DNA of 64,000 nt from Icerya purchasi. Its lineage: Eukaryota; Arthropoda; Insecta; Hemiptera; Monophlebidae. The stretch is taken from contig CM077115.1 of assembly GCA_039619475.1 (NCBI GenBank), forward strand, positions 63,618,864-63,682,863, given 5' to 3'. Made by a program: the position numbers and the translations under genes. Shown here in pieces: positions 12,441-26,559 of the stretch (position 1 is its first letter; every line of letters begins with the position of its first letter). The notes beneath the pieces were generated by a model. It searched no databases, was not told the DNA's origin, and was given only the letters and a program-made list of their open reading frames with translations.

Positions 12441-15400
12441 ATCGGCTTCGCGTATCTTTTTGAATTGCATATGCCTTAATGGTTTACGTCACGAGCAGAT
12501 TACATTACCGACCAATATTCTTCAAAATACTTCACCCGCTATGGCTAGACTCCTGGCTTTCATTGGATTGCCGAGCTAAAGGATCTAATTTAATAACTCT
12601 TACGTTCATTCACCGCGATAGCTTAGGTAGTTTTACAGGCGGTATATGGAGTAAACCCTTTAAAAAAATAACGAAGTAAGTAACTTAAAAAAAATGAATT
12701 TACCTTGTTGTGAATACCATAAACATTAAGTTAGAATAATATTTCATTAAATCATCTTGTGTAATTATTAAATTAAAAATTATTATTTACAATATTTTAA
12801 AAATATATTAGCTCTGATAGACAGACTATTAAGTGGTTTATCTAATATCTTATTACTCTTGACCGAAATTATTAATGTAACATACTGCTCAATAAAAAAA
12901 TTTAGTCGACGTTTAGCAAAGAACAATAAATTTCCAGTCGACAGTTTGTATATTATCATTTTTACAAATATTATACATGAATACATAAATCGTTATAGAA
13001 ATAGTAAAAACGGAACAGAGTTACGTTCTTAAAAATATTTTTCAACATTTTTGTGTGTGCAAATAAATAAAATTAAATTGTAATAATTATGTATTTTTAA
13101 AACATTTTTAAATTTCTATAAAGGTCGCTATTTGATTTTCTTTATGAAACTAGGTACTTCTCAAATCTACTACCTACCGTAGAAGATTTTACGTAATTAT
13201 ATAATCCCCCATCCCCCCCATGTCCTTTTGGATCTGGCCCGTGGTTAACATTATAATATTAAATTAACATAAATTGTCAAACATTTCTTAGAGGCTAAAA
13301 GTTTTTACAACGTTAATATATTATGAGCTCTAATTATCAGATATGCAAGTATTTCAACTACGATTTCTAGAGAATATATCTATAATTTGATTTCATTTAG
13401 TAATCAATTGACCTATATTAGCTGCATAAAAATGTTTATTATATTCGTTTCATAATTCAATAACTTATATTTTCCAGATCACTAGAAACTTTTAAATTTT
13501 AACGAATTTTTTGAAAAATACTTAACGAACGTATAATTATTTGTCAGTGCTCAGAAATCACATTATTCTTCCCTGACATATCTTTTACCTCAATTTTGGT
13601 AAACAATTCTTCCCAAGTTGGCCGAGTCCTTCAGTTTCTAAAATCTATAAATTTGTACTAACCCATATGAACTAAACCCTTCAAGCTTCACCTTTCATGT
13701 ATATGTAAGAGCTTTTTTATTATATATTTGTATAATTTTAAGCACTTTTAAAATGAGCGTCTTACAAACATTATTCAGTTTTCTTTGTTTTTAACGATAC
13801 AGATATCGAATTTCAAAAAAGTAGGGTCGATTGTTTAATTATTGAAATTAACGATATTAATACATACAGAATACGAAATAAATAGATTTTAAAGAATGAC
13901 AAAACGTTTTGTAAAATTTAACTATTCAATTTTTTCGTTTTAAGAATTACTTTTGGAAAGCCATACTCTATGCCTTATTTTGTATCACTAAATGATTGCT
14001 TTGCGAAGTGTACAAATCACACGAATCAACATTTCAATATTTTTTCCCCTTGTGCAGGCGATTGTCTTGTGCTTAATGCGAATCAATCATAACGAAATTT
14101 TGCACTTCCTCAAATACACTTATTTATAGATTATTTTGTAAATGAAAATTACTTTACAAATAAACTAAATTACTTCAAAAGGGAAAAAAATCACAAAAAC
14201 AGATGAAAACTTCTTGATTTTTACAAATTTTTGGAATAGTTTTAACAGAAAAGAATTTTTAAAGTGTTCGAACATTCGTGTGTACATTAAAAATATCTAA
14301 TACAGTTTAATAAAATATTGCTGTTATTTGAATAATGTTCCTAAAATTGCAAATATAGGGATGTTCGAGAAAAAATAAGATCAAAGTCTATGGAAAATTA
14401 ATTTAATATTTAGAAAGTTCAACATAGTAAACGAGCTACACGAATGAGAAAACATTGAATAAAATCATCCGATTATCGTTTATAGTTTTCAGTTTGGTTT
14501 GATAAATCTCATCTGACAAAAAACGTGACGTGATTTATGCGATGAAATATTTACACATTTTTCGACTTGATTGAATCTTAAAAAATTGAATGGTGCGTAG
14601 TACTTCTGAATGGTATTAATGTTATCATGGACAACCAGGAATGTTTATATTTAGAGACTATTGTTAGTATATGGTGTGGTAACACTGTGCTCAATGTCCG
14701 ACTTGAACCTTTGTCGCCCCTACGTCATTGCATATGCATCATCTATAAGAGTAGCAGAAGTATGAAAATAAATATACATGTGATGGGGACAGAATATTTA
14801 ACTAGCTCACTGACATCAGATTTTCCTTCATATTGTTATAAATAATGATTGCTTGTATTTTTTAGTTTCCAATTACATTGAGGAAAGTAATGCTTACTTT
14901 AGTAAAAAAGAAATCTTCATATTAATATTCTACATTCTAAATAGCCTAAAATTCTTTAATTTTGAATAATATAGTAATATTTTTGCGATCATTAAATCAC
15001 TGACTTCAAAATAAATGAATTTAAATTCAGAATAGTTTTAATTAATCTTACACAGTTGATTTTATATATATATAGATGTTAAACATTTTTGAAAAAGCGC
15101 GCTCCTTCTTTTAGTTAGACCGGGTTTGAAAACAATAGAAAAAGGAAAAGCATCCCCATGTGTGAACTAAGTGAACTAATGCTCAACCATAACTTAATCT
15201 ACATATACATATGTACATTTATATTGCAATGTTTACATATTCATGTTAAATAGTATATAATAGTTTTAGTGAAACACCGTTTTGAACATTTCATAAAATA
15301 AAAAATTATTTAAAGGTGAGCCACAGTAAATGCTTTAACATTGTTGTATATTGAAAAAGAGTTAAACAATTGTTTTCTGTTTTGATTCTCATTGATGAAT

Positions 15401-17924
15401 CGGAAAAAAAAAGGATAAGAAAAGTTTATTTTATAAGAGCATATAATCGTTTCATTTTGAATACTATAAAATATAATTTTTACTTTCGATTCATAGGCGA
15501 TTTTTCTTTTCAATGATATAAATTTTTTTTAATAATAATTAATTTTTCATTTCTTTATACCTTCGTCACTTGTCGTTCCTACACCATGGCGTTGTTAGTG
15601 TAGGCTTCCAGTTCATCCGGAGTGCACTGTCATTAACAGTACACCTTTAGCTGGAATGACACCGAATTTGAGTGTGAGTAATGCCCCTCGTCTATTTTAA
15701 TCTTCATTATTATTCAATTGTTCTTTCTTTTTTATCGACTGCCTTCGTAAATCTACGAAACACAGACAATAGTTCCATGATTAGAAAGGCATTTCTTGAA
15801 ATTGTTCGCAACTAATTTATTCGAAATTAAATATCAAATAGCTAAGTATTGAAGTGAAAGTAATTTTTGATGGTTTTTCCAGCGACTTGTGGTTATGTGA
15901 ACTGCAGTCACCCGATAAAAGGCTAACCTCGGAAAAACTGTTGCCTAGCTGTGTAAATTTGGATTTATTTTTATTTTTAATCTTAATTTTTAATTATAAA
16001 AATATTATTACGGCGATCTTTTTTCTAATTTCTTTCCTTCGTTTTCTTTTGTTCATTTTAAATTTTTAATGCAACGATTAAGAACAATAAGGCTCTTTTG
16101 CAAGAATTCATCTATCAGATAGTCTACATATTATAAACGGCCCGGGATCTAACCAAGGTTTGAGAAATTTAAAAAAAAAAAAAAATCTATCAGAAATTGT
16201 TTTAAAACCACAACAGATGTTTTTAATAACGTTTGGATAAAAATTAAGCTTAAAGGTTAACGCGCAACTGAGTGTTTTAAATATTAGTTAAATCGTTTAT
16301 CAGTTTAAGAACATAAATATGTAAACTGTAATTTAACGCGCTGCTATAAGGGGAAATTATGTTGAAAAAACTAGGTAACTAAAGGAAACAGTACTAATAG
16401 GGAATAATAGTTATATTTCTTATTTAATTAGTCAAATTAAATATTAATAATTTTATTCAATATTTTTGTTTTAAAACAACGTGCTTGATTGTATATTTTT
16501 ACCTTATTAATGCAAATCTGTTTACCGAAAATTTGTATACTAATTAGCTTCAAGACTTTCTGAAAAAAATTATCATAACAGTGCCCATTTGTATTAAATG
16601 ATGTTTCTATCAAATGTGAATAAAAAATAAATCAACGACTGAAAAAGATCAATATAAATAAATAAAACGAAAACGGAAGAAAAACATAAGAAATTTTAAC
16701 CCGAAAAGAAAATAAACAAAATGACAGATATAAAGTATTTTCAATTCGAAACTGCACAATTTTAAACTTAGTTGAACTTTGTGTGCTTAACGCAGTGACC
16801 GCTCCTTGCTAAAATAACACATGGTTACAAAGCGCCGTTTATTTTCTTTCAAACATATATCGGTCGATTTGTTTTTTAACATGTTCCTCCTTTCCATTCT
16901 ATTGCGTTAACTTTTTCCGGCCACTGTCTATTTTAGAGTCGCTTGGGAACTTTATATGTCCAGTATGTAGAACGCACTCGATGCAAGTAAAAATATTAGA
17001 CCAAAATCCCGTCCAATTCGGTTCAGAATAAATGATACAGTAATACTGTAAATCAATCTGAGTAATTTACATCTATCACTGAAAAATAATTAAAAAGATG
17101 ACCGTGGATAAAATGAGCAAGTAAAAGCAAGTATATTTTTTTCCCCTATATGATAAAACTTTTAGTTCTTCCCATGGGAAAATCATGATCTCATGCCGAC
17201 TCGTTAATGATTAAGTCTATAAATTAAACGGTCTACTAAAATTACGGGAAAAAAAAAGGATATCTGAAAACATTTTATGAGCATATTATCTGACTTTAAA
17301 GGAAATTGTAAACACATTACGCCGAGAACGTGCTAGTTTTCGACTGGTCATTATCTGAAAATATGCAATCAAACTAATAACGAAAAACGGACTGATGGAG
17401 AAGCAGAGAGTATTTCATCTGCGATTACCGAAGTTTATCATTTTCGATTTTACAATGAAGTAGTGAGAATTACAAACAAAAATAAGCAACAGGAAATTAA
17501 TTTTTCAGATAACTTAGTTGCATTTTAAAATTAATAATGTATGATTTTATAAATCAGTTACAAATTTTGATTGGCGTTTCCTATTTACATTAAATACATT
17601 GCTCAGTAGTACTCCTTGGATTTGAACATCGGGGTCATCGCCTCACGATACATATAAACGTGATCAAAACAACTGTAAATGCAACGTAAATATGTGCAGA
17701 TTAAAAGCTGACCTGTCAGGAATAATCTCTGCAATACATAAATAGAGTCCGTACGTGTCTAAATCGACTAGCGTTCGTTTTTTATTCAAATGATTGAGTT
17801 CTAATCACTTTTATTTTATTGCCCACGAAAGGATCAAATTGGGAGCCAGTAATTTGGATGTTTTAACTACTCAATCATTGTAGTGACATATTATGCACAC
17901 AGAAGTGCATTATGAAAAGTAGGG
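12441..17924. other. Long A+T-rich spacer
   Basis: About 5.5 kb with no gene, terminus or tandem array that I recognise. Small frames (for example 14627-14845, 15310-15513 and 15854-16069) have no family motif. A more GC-balanced patch at 15570-15700 could be an old repeat, but I see no structure in it. Confidence 0.4.
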
Positions 17925-18760
17925 AGATCCATTAGTAACAGTGACGAATAGAAAAAGAAACGTCAGTAATGTTAAAAGAGCATTCAAAAAATATATGATC
18001 AGCACCACATATAAAAATAGGAGAATAGAAGGATAGGGAGGACAAAAAAGAAAAGATATAAGTGAGAAACGAAAAGTGATAAGGAAGTAAATTATTCAAA
18101 ACACAGACGATAGATTGCAACGAGAGGTAAACGCTGCAAGAAAGGAAGGTTGTGAAAACAAGGATGAGATGAAAGATTTATTTGAACAGAGATGTAGACG
18201 AAGTCAGGATGAGAAAATGAAGAACATTAATAGTTGCTTCATAACGTAGAATAAGAGTCTACAGAGAAAAGTAGGATGCTGACGGGCTCAAAAAATTATG
18301 AGAAACCTTCTGCTAGTAGAAGCTAAACGAGCTAACCGTGTGCTAAGTCACTGCCCTCCGATCCTCGAGTACCCAGATATTTATAAGAAATCAATTCGGA
18401 CAAAGCTCACAAAGAAAATATTATGAAGTAAAGAACGTATTAGAAGGAATTATATAGTCAGTGAAGTGGTAGGGAAGAGGAGGTGAGATGGTTTGCGAGA
18501 CACGTGGGGAATTTGATATAACAGGGATATTTAAAGAAATCGGAGCGGAAGAAATGAAGGAAATGACCCTTAAAATTGAACAGAAGGAAGAGGGTTTAAA
18601 GGGCTCAGATAGCTTAGTGAAAGACAAAGAAAGGCTGAGCCAACGCCATAGGATTTCTTAGAGCTGTTAGTGAAGATCGCGAAGCAGTTTTAGAAAATAA
18701 ATGTTTAAGATATTTATGATTTAATAACATGCTGAGGAGTAGAATTCGATACGATGGTTG
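17925..18760 (-). pseudogene. Family 1 I-type LINE, heavily decayed (copy C)
   Basis: Minus-strand remnant identified mainly by its C-terminal block ICGADHIFFEC (17985-18020), the same CxxxHxxxxC knuckle as at 8.3, 33.9 and 51.5 kb. It continues as purine-rich plus-strand DNA, typical of this family read backwards, up to a block near 18610-18680 (SSLTALRNPMALAQPFFVF) that resembles the start of RNase H after the DGSK motif. No catalytic motif is intact and stops are frequent. Its 5' limit is uncertain. Confidence 0.6.
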
Positions 18761-18832
18761 TAGAAACACAACTAACCGGAAGAAGATATAAAGAAAAATT
18801 GAAAGAGAAGTATTATGTATCTTCATACGAAG

Positions 18833-18835
<3 letters not shown>

Positions 18836-18863
<28 letters not shown>
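18836..18863. repeat. Poly(T) run, probable old retroelement tail
   Basis: About 27 T residues on the plus strand, just outside the hAT-type MITE. Probably the poly(A) tail of an old minus-strand retroposon whose body is no longer recognisable. Confidence 0.6.
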
Positions 18864-18868
<5 letters not shown>

Positions 18869-18870
18869 GG

Positions 18871-18878
18871 TATAAAAC
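18871..18878. repeat. Left 8-bp target site duplication (TATAAAAC)
   Basis: Identical to the 8 bases at 19395-19402 on the other side of the MITE. An 8-bp duplication is the hallmark of hAT superfamily insertion. Confidence 0.85.
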
Positions 18879-19394
18879 CAGTGGCGTGCCAACGGTTCAT
18901 AACCAGGGGGAGCAAAAACATAAATCACCGCTACACGTAGAGAGGCCTATATAGATTAACCAAAAAAGAATGTAGATTTTTTTTTTGTTGCTACTGATAA
19001 TATTTTATATAAATAAAAAGAGGCTTTAATTATGGATATGCTTAAAACGCTTTTCTTTTTTACTTTAAATGATTTTCTCTCATCATATTTTTATTTTATC
19101 CAACTATCCGAAATTTCTGGTTTTTGTTCTCTTGATTCGGTAATGGTTTTATTTCTGTAACGACGATGTAATATTTAATATGGTCAAAAAACTGAATTTT
19201 ATCAATTCAAAAGATCTCTCTTCGCGTTTATTTAGCTTTTCGTTTAATTTTCTTGAATTTTTATGGAATAACTGTTATATATATGTATATTGATATAATA
19301 TATATTTTTCTGAGAGGGCGTCGCCCCCGCAGTTCATTTCTTTCTCTGAAAGGGAGCGACTGCCTCTGTTGCTCTCACACTTTCCACGCCATTG
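18879..19394. mobile_element. hAT-type non-autonomous transposon (MITE)
   Basis: A 516-bp element with inverted ends: the left end is CAGTGGCGTGCCAA and the reverse complement of the right end is CAATGGCGTGGAAA. CAGTGGCG is a common start of hAT termini, and the flanking 8-bp duplication TATAAAAC is perfect. The interior has no transposase coding sequence. Near the right end is GAGGGCGTCGCCCCC, a small GC hairpin. It must have been moved by a hAT transposase supplied elsewhere. Superfamily assignment rests on termini and duplication length. Confidence 0.85.
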
Positions 19395-19402
19395 TATAAA
19401 AC
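19395..19402. repeat. Right 8-bp target site duplication (TATAAAAC)
   Basis: Perfect copy of 18871-18878. Confidence 0.85.
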
Positions 19403-21339
19403 TTAAAACATACTGTTTTACTTATTAGAATTATGCAGGGAAATTACTCATAAAAAATTAAATAATTTTGGTGTAATTTGAATGTTAGTTCAGTGTTTTT
19501 GTCTATTTTTTGGAATAATTAATGAAGTAATAAATGAAAAATAAGTCAAATGCAACCAAAAAGAAAACGAGCCATAAGGAAATACAAGTGTGTATCAACG
19601 TGCAAAAAGTAATGTGTCGGTGGCTCTATACAGAATAGGTCGAAAGGATAAAAGGATGTCGAAGGGGGAATATGAAGAATTACGTGCAAGTGAGATAATG
19701 ATCACGAATTTGAGAATGTGGAGTTACGACTTGTAATGTGCAGTTTTTCAGCTGGTGCTAAAGAAATAGTCTTTAAGAATTTTTTTAAAAAAGTGTTCAG
19801 TTATGAATGCTATGTCTCGGCAATGTGAGTGTTGGCACAACGACTTTTTAAATTATACTTCAGTTTCTTCGATAATTTTTATCATGTTTAAAAAAAAAAG
19901 AATTATTTATATACACTTATTTCATATCTCTTTTGGTTTCTTTATTCGCGATATCAACACCATATCGCGTTTGTAAATTACAGTTAACTACATAAATTAA
20001 CTTCACGTTATACATAGACATACGAAGTTTCTGTAATGTAATGGAAACACAAATTGTTTTTTAATGTAATCAAAATTTATATTTAAATGCGTGTGCAGCG
20101 TTTTCTACTTTAAATTACTTTACACCTTTTCCAGTGAAGGTAGATGAGATTTTACCAAATATTCGTGGCAGTAGCAATGTAGGTAGCAATTTGACTAGTG
20201 GAATATAAAGAAAAGATTTAATTAAATTCTTTCCGAGCCAAGTTGTAGAAATCGGAACAAATACATTTTTCGTAATTTACTTAATTTTTTATTTCTAAAA
20301 TCGAATTTTGAAGTGTATAATTGTCTCCAGGTGATCTCACTACATAAAATTATACTTCTAGCTGTTGCTCACTGTTTCACTCGTATTACCTACTTGAATC
20401 TTTATTTTTTATTAAACACTATATTTTCGCTAAAGATTTATGTTCTCGATTCCGTTTCCATTTCTTTTGATCACAAACTAATATTAACTAAATTCCTTCA
20501 TCGCTGTACCTGGAAAAGCGAAAAAAAATTGCCGACTAATATAAAAAGTAGAACAAACTTTAAGTACAATCTACGGCAGTAAGTCAACATTTTTCTCATA
20601 TCATTCACTTATTATATAAACTGTCTAATACAGGCTTTAACTATAAATAATTTACTCTAACTTTCTTTGGAAAATGTGCCTCTATGGTCTAGTAATAAAT
20701 TTCACATTCGGCTGAAAATTTTTGAACTTTGCGATTGAAGGAAATTCGATTTTCGATCAGTTAATGGTTATCTTGATCCTTGTGAAGATAAATAGACCTT
20801 TCTTTCTTCATTTCCAATATTTCTTACTGAATACATTGTTTCGACATTTGGCGCACTTCGCTTTGTATTTGAATTTCGTTGTAGCATAATTGAACAAATT
20901 TATTCATATAAAAATAATAGTTAATGTTTAAAATTTCACTTGTAAAATTAATAATGAAATAAATTAATAAAATATATTACCAAATTAATAATAAACATTT
21001 GTTTCATCTGCGTCAGAAATTAATATCTTTTTTTACTTAGATTTTGTATTTACCTTTAATAAAGACTTCATTTAATTCTGTTTTATTTTTATTCTGTTAG
21101 GTACTCTGTACCCCCCTTATTTTCCTGTTTCAGTAATAAAAGTCGGCTAAATTAACTAAAAACTTATGAATCATATACTAAAACCTTCCTCAGGAATCGA
21201 TCTACTGGAACAAAATCAGTTCGGTAATTTGGGAAATTAATGCGCATAGACAGACTGTTTTTCTGACTTTTATTCAAGAGAGAGAGAAAGAGGGGGATAG
21301 TTATTTTAACATATCTTTTTGTTTTTCTTTTCATTAACA
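19403..21339. other. A+T-rich spacer
   Basis: No supported gene. The 89-codon frame at 20313-20582 has no recognised motif. Confidence 0.45.
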
Positions 21340-21830
21340 TGCTTGTTCCAAATATATTTTCGATTTTCCTCCTTTCGCTCAATTCTCTATGGGGAATCTA
21401 TTGCTATTCTACGCTCTGTTCTCTTTGTTTCCTCGCCACTAGTTTTTTGTGAAGTGCTCATAATCCCGGATTCCAAAAGTGTTCTGCAAGCTATCACATC
21501 TCCTATCGAGATCGATTTTCTCTGGATTCCTAGTTATTTATACATTGAAGCTCACGAGATCTATTCTTTTTCATTTTCTAATTTTGTCTCTTTTTACTTT
21601 TCCATTCAGCCATCTTTTTTCCTTCGCCTATGGTTTATAGTCTCCTTCTTTCTTAAACGACCAACCATTTCGGCTATTTGCTGCCTTCGTTTGAATCATA
21701 GTCTTCTTCCTGCATTATTTTCTCGGTTTTCATCTGCTTCTACTCTATTTTGTCCTTTTCAAAACCCTTTCCAGGCGTTCTTTATGATTTTGATATTATT
21801 TTTCTACTGAGCAATTGTCCTTTTTCCCTA
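21340..21830 (+). pseudogene. Family 1 I-type LINE, RNase H fragment (copy G)
   Basis: A 163-codon plus-strand frame that is a compressed RNase H and C-terminal fragment. It reads ESIAILRSVLF, then VLIIPDSKSVLQAI (family consensus LIISDSMSALQAI), then IEIDFLWIPSYLYIEAHE where other copies have VDLLWVPGHxGIEGNE, and finally CCLRLNHSLLP ... SRFS, matching the 33.7 kb copy. About 80 bases between the DSKS and IEIDF blocks are deleted relative to the other copies. The first catalytic Asp and the C-terminal knuckle are lost. Open but clearly defective. Confidence 0.75.
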
Positions 21831-22312
21831 TTACAACTTTGTATCCATTTATAATGCTTCTTATATTCTTCCATATCTTTATTTTTGGATGATTTCTGTG
21901 AACTCTAAACGTGTAAGTAATAGTTTAAATCTCATAATGTTTTCATACAAAGATCAAAACAACGTTGTCCATTCTACAAATGAAAACCCTGGATCATACA
22001 ACACAGGATAGACAAGCATTTCGTCAGTTAAAACCAATTTAAAAATTATCCTACAAAAATCGTTTCTAAGTAATTATCAATTTGTTTTGCATTTCAATAT
22101 TATGATTTAGTATATATTTTAAAACAATTTTTCTGGTAGCTATTAGGGTGACGTGAAATATAATGGAGCGTGCCCTAAAAATTAACGAAAAAAAAGAAAA
22201 AAGAGAATTTGTTTCCAGGGCTCAAACACTTTGCACACGAAAATAGTATCGTTTTGATATATTTTGTATTATTAATTTTAAAGGCGGTAATTTAAATAAT
22301 AAAACGAATTAG

Positions 22313-22346
<34 letters not shown>

Positions 22347-23999
22347 TTTGCAATAAAAAGAAAAGTGAGGAAAGTTGAATTTAACCAAAAAAGTTGCAGG
22401 AAGCAAAATGTTTCTAATAAATAAACAATTTTTTTTCCGGAACTAAAATAAACGTTAAACGACATCTTCTGTTCTCCCGTTTACACATTACACCAGTATT
22501 CACGAAGTTAAACATTTGTTTAAATTCCTACAGTCTGAAAACATCTGTGTTCTCGGCTGTAGGTGCAAACGGATACATCTCTGTACCTATTATAATCGGT
22601 GATAATATTAAAATTAATTTAAATATCGATTACGGTTGCCCGCTGTCGTGTCAGCGTTTGATGATTTATAAAATGAATTAAAATTCAAGGAGTTATCCGA
22701 GATAAAGTCAGCGAAATTCGCGCTACTGAACTGGAATTTAATGATGAAAAGGAGAATTCTCTTCAGTTCAGTGCTATGCAAAGTACGCTGCAAGAAGATG
22801 ATACGAATATCTGTTAAAACACGCAAATGGAAAATACATCAGTTTGTATAATAAACACGTCCAGCCGAAATAAATGACGTAACTGCGTTTAAATTTACTG
22901 TTGTGCTTGCATGAAAAATCGGCTGCCTCTTTAACAGAAGGAAGTGGTTTTTCTGGGAACTGCCGAAAACGGATTATTAACAAGTTGCCGACATGTTTCA
23001 TTTATTAATCCACTGTACAGAAGAGCAGCTTATCTCCAAGTGCATCGCTTTTAAGATTACACTATGTTAACCATCACGCCATTGAATATACAAAACTTCA
23101 GCTTCGTGTGCCTTTAATCGTTTGCAGAGTAACGTTGTAAGCTCATAGCCGATTTCAACTGATATAATCAGGTGTTCGAAATTGAATTCTGGCTCTCTGA
23201 TCACTGTGTACAGTTTTAGTACATTTGATATTTCTAAATAGATTTTATATTGTGCATCGTTTTTTTTTGTTTTTTTTTTTTTTTTTTTCGATTTTGTTTA
23301 AATAGTTGACATAGATTGCAATTAGACGCATAAAAATTTGTATGAAACACGTTAAGAGCAGATGAAAAAAATGTAAAAAAATAATATCTTAATAAATAAT
23401 TTTGTATGCTATGCATGTTACATTATTAACGTTTGCGGCCAATACAAGATGAGTATCTTTATATATTTAGTCTATTCTAGCATTCCTCAGTTTGAAAAAC
23501 ACAGAGATGAGAAGTGAATAGAACCAAACTTCTTCATATCCTTCTCAAAATTCAATAACAACACAATCGTAAATGGAAAAGTAACATTCATTTCAGTAGA
23601 GGGAATACCTGCGTTCTGAGACAATAGTCAGTCAGAAGCGAAAGTCTCATGACCACGCCCCTTTTACTCCACTAATCAATCGGTAATAATTAATCAAATG
23701 GTCATACCCCCTTTTACATCAAATTCTCCAGTAAGAGTTCAACACCAGACCGCCATATACTATACCAACTACACCCTTCTATTTGCTACATATTCACTAG
23801 TACAAACCAAAACCATGTATCTCAACATCCAGCACGCAGCAAGGCTACTGTCTGCTTTCTCTGTAAACGTCTGTACATCAAGGCCATCACTCAATAACAG
23901 CACTTGACCAAAACAGAGTTTAAGGGAAAGACTTTAACTAGCTACTTATAATTTTACTAACCCATACTAAGTTGCTTTGTATGCTTGTGTGTTTGCATG
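21831..23999. other. A+T-rich spacer with poly(A) tract
   Basis: Contains a run of about 29 A residues at 22315-22344 and a T-run at 23262-23288; both may be tails of unrecognisable retroposons. The frames at 22614-22826 and 22774-23001 show no family signature. Confidence 0.45.
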
Positions 24000-24292
24000 C
24001 GCGTTGATGATGCATTTAGTCTAACCAATATAATAATTTGCTAACCGGGACCAGCTGTTTTTACATGTGAATGCTTTGAGAATATGTTTTATCGTTGACT
24101 AGCCACCTTTAACCCTTTTTAACCCCATTCCAAATCTGCTGTTTTTTGTGTTGATGATATATTTATGATTGGCCTAACCGATGTACTAATTTGCTAATAG
24201 TTGTTTATGATTGTATATGCTTTGAGAATATGTTTACAGTTGACTAACCGCCTTTATATTTTTCTAACCCTTAAAAATCTGTTGTCATGTTC
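24000..24292. repeat. Two-unit tandem repeat, about 146-bp period
   Basis: Two diverged direct copies. Shared blocks in order are GTTGATGATG/ATATATTTA, a TAACC segment, AATTTGCTAA, ATGCTTTGAGAATATGTTT (24071 and 24217), TTGACTAaCC, and AAATCTGyTG. The ATGCTTTGAG blocks are 146 bp apart. No coding sense; possibly a satellite relic. Confidence 0.75.
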
Positions 24293-26559
24293 GATCCTTG
24301 GAAATGCGATTGGAAACAGCTTGCATGATGCATTAAAACGCATCTTATGTAGGTAGGTGTGTGGGTCTACCTTAAAGGGAAAAGCATACATCAAAAGGGT
24401 CTAGCATCCAAGATCGTTGTGAAACAGGCATCTGAGGCCTAAGAGGAAGACAACAAATTTACTCACGACGCATTCGACACTGTGTCACGAAGGTCTAAAA
24501 TCGAATTTTAACTAAAATTCCATCTAATAAAATAAATATATGAATAAGCAATAGTACCTATTTAAGTAAAATGATGAAAAGAAGAAGATAAATAATAATA
24601 AGAAATAAATGAATAATTTTGCTGTAAATATATAGGAGAAATATATAAATCGGTATCACTGGTCCAAAAGCGAATATAACAATGGAGTTATCAGATAATG
24701 CAATCTATTAAAGTGTGTAGTGCGAATGGCTATCTGTGTGACTGAATGCTGATATACTCGTATTAATATCGTCTCCTTCCTTATCGCTTGCGTTGAATAA
24801 AAGGGAACTCATCGGCTGCGAGGCGATTCGATGATTAATATTTGTTTACTTTTGTTATATATCGTCGAAATGCAATTTGGAAATATTCTTTAACTTTGCG
24901 ATTTAAGTTGTCAACCTATTATCGGCGTGACAACTTCGAATACGGCGGGAGGTAGTTGTAACGAACCAAATAGGTTGGTTCTTTTAATTTAAATATTATA
25001 TATAGAAAAAGATGTAAAAATAGTAATAATATGAATAATAATAATAATAATAATTAACGAATTAATTCGGAGTAGGAAAACAAAGAATTGTGAATAGTTT
25101 GCATGTATATATTTTAAGTTATGTTAGCGATGTACATGTGTACCCAGTTCGGAAATGTGGAAATTTTGTTGCGACGTAATTAAGTTGCATTAGAGAAATT
25201 CCGATCAATCTAGTGAACTTCCTAAGACGTAATCCAGTGTGTGTATACTTGCGCTAGTAATAAAAGCGAGTGTGAATGACATCACGGTGTGGGTCGAGGC
25301 TTGCGATTAAATATTAGTAATGGTAAAAAGGTATCGGACAAACGTTTCGTAATTCAATCCCTTAATCAGTTAAATATCGTCTATTTACTAATGATTTAAG
25401 TAAACCACTGTTAACCGGACATAATTTATCAGAATCTCTCCTTCAAAAAATTTTGAGCAATGTGGAAATTTGAAGCAATACAGTTGATCTTCAGTTTTCG
25501 TCTTCAAAGAAAAAATTCGTGCTCTTTATTAAGAAAAGAAGTTATAAATGTTCTAATCAGAGGTTTAATGGAGTTGTTTTACCAACGATAACTTTTTGTA
25601 AACAGAATTTCTAAAGAAAATCCGAGAAAATCCGCCATTACACTCATAGTAGATTAAATATTCTAAAGATGTTCCGCAAGAAATTATCTGACCTAGAAGC
25701 TAAGGCGATGGTACAGATTTACCAAACAGTTGGTCTTTGGCGTATTTATCTACAGATAATTTACTCTAAAACACCTAAAATATAATTAATCTCGCTACTT
25801 ACTGCCAACGTTAATCGATCTAGATGAACTCTTTTACCAGTACATACCCATCCGCTGCACCAGGTTTCAACACGTACATATGATTCAAAGGAAAAGTAGA
25901 AGATACTGTGGCTAATAGGAAGCGTCTCTCACAAAAAAAATATTTAAAATCATGTACATCTGTAAAGTTAATTGTATACCTAAATCGAAATTTTTTACTC
26001 CTACATCATTACGAATATCTAAAGATATTTTATATCATGTTTGTTTTGAAATTTCAAAACATAATGGCATTGCATGGTAATGACTGAATTCTTAACTACC
26101 ACATCCATTAATAAAATTTCATCATTTTATTATTATAACCGTAAATACATAATACTAGAAATTAAATCTGTCACCAATTATATAAATTATACGAATACTT
26201 TATATAGTATTATTTTCATAAAAGTATACTTGCACTTGGCAAAGATCGCATTTTATAAATTTATATAAAACAATTTTAACGATACGAATAGTAAAACTGT
26301 TTACAATAATAAAAGTAACTGTAAAATGCGTAGGTTATTTCGAATTTGAATTCGATGGTCCAAATTGTACTGTCCTGAAAATGTACCGACTAAGCTGGAT
26401 TTATAATTGTAAGTTAGTCAATCGATAACTTTCCCAAACGGCTATTATGCATTCAATTTCTTCAAAGAACCCTACAGAAAATAATTTATTATCCAGCTTC
26501 TGACTCCTTCGTTTCCTTACTTTACTATCCTGGTTACTCCGGCTCAGCTTGAAGTAACT
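24293..26559. other. Spacer with short (AAT)n microsatellite
   Basis: An (AAT)n run lies at about 25034-25054. A small hairpin GAACCAA/TTGGTTC lies near 24963-24981. Otherwise nothing recognised. Confidence 0.45.

Noticed and set aside
18614..18928. Minus-strand frame with a poly-Lys run
   Set aside because: The Lys run is the translated poly(T) tract at 18836-18863; the frame mixes LINE remnant and MITE sequence.
20655..20725. tRNA-like word TATGGTCTAGTAATAAAT (A-box-like) near 20660
   Set aside because: No B box (GGTTCGANTCC) at the right distance and no cloverleaf pairing.
22614..23001. Two overlapping minus-strand frames
   Set aside because: No motif; overlapping frames in A+T-rich DNA are expected by chance.
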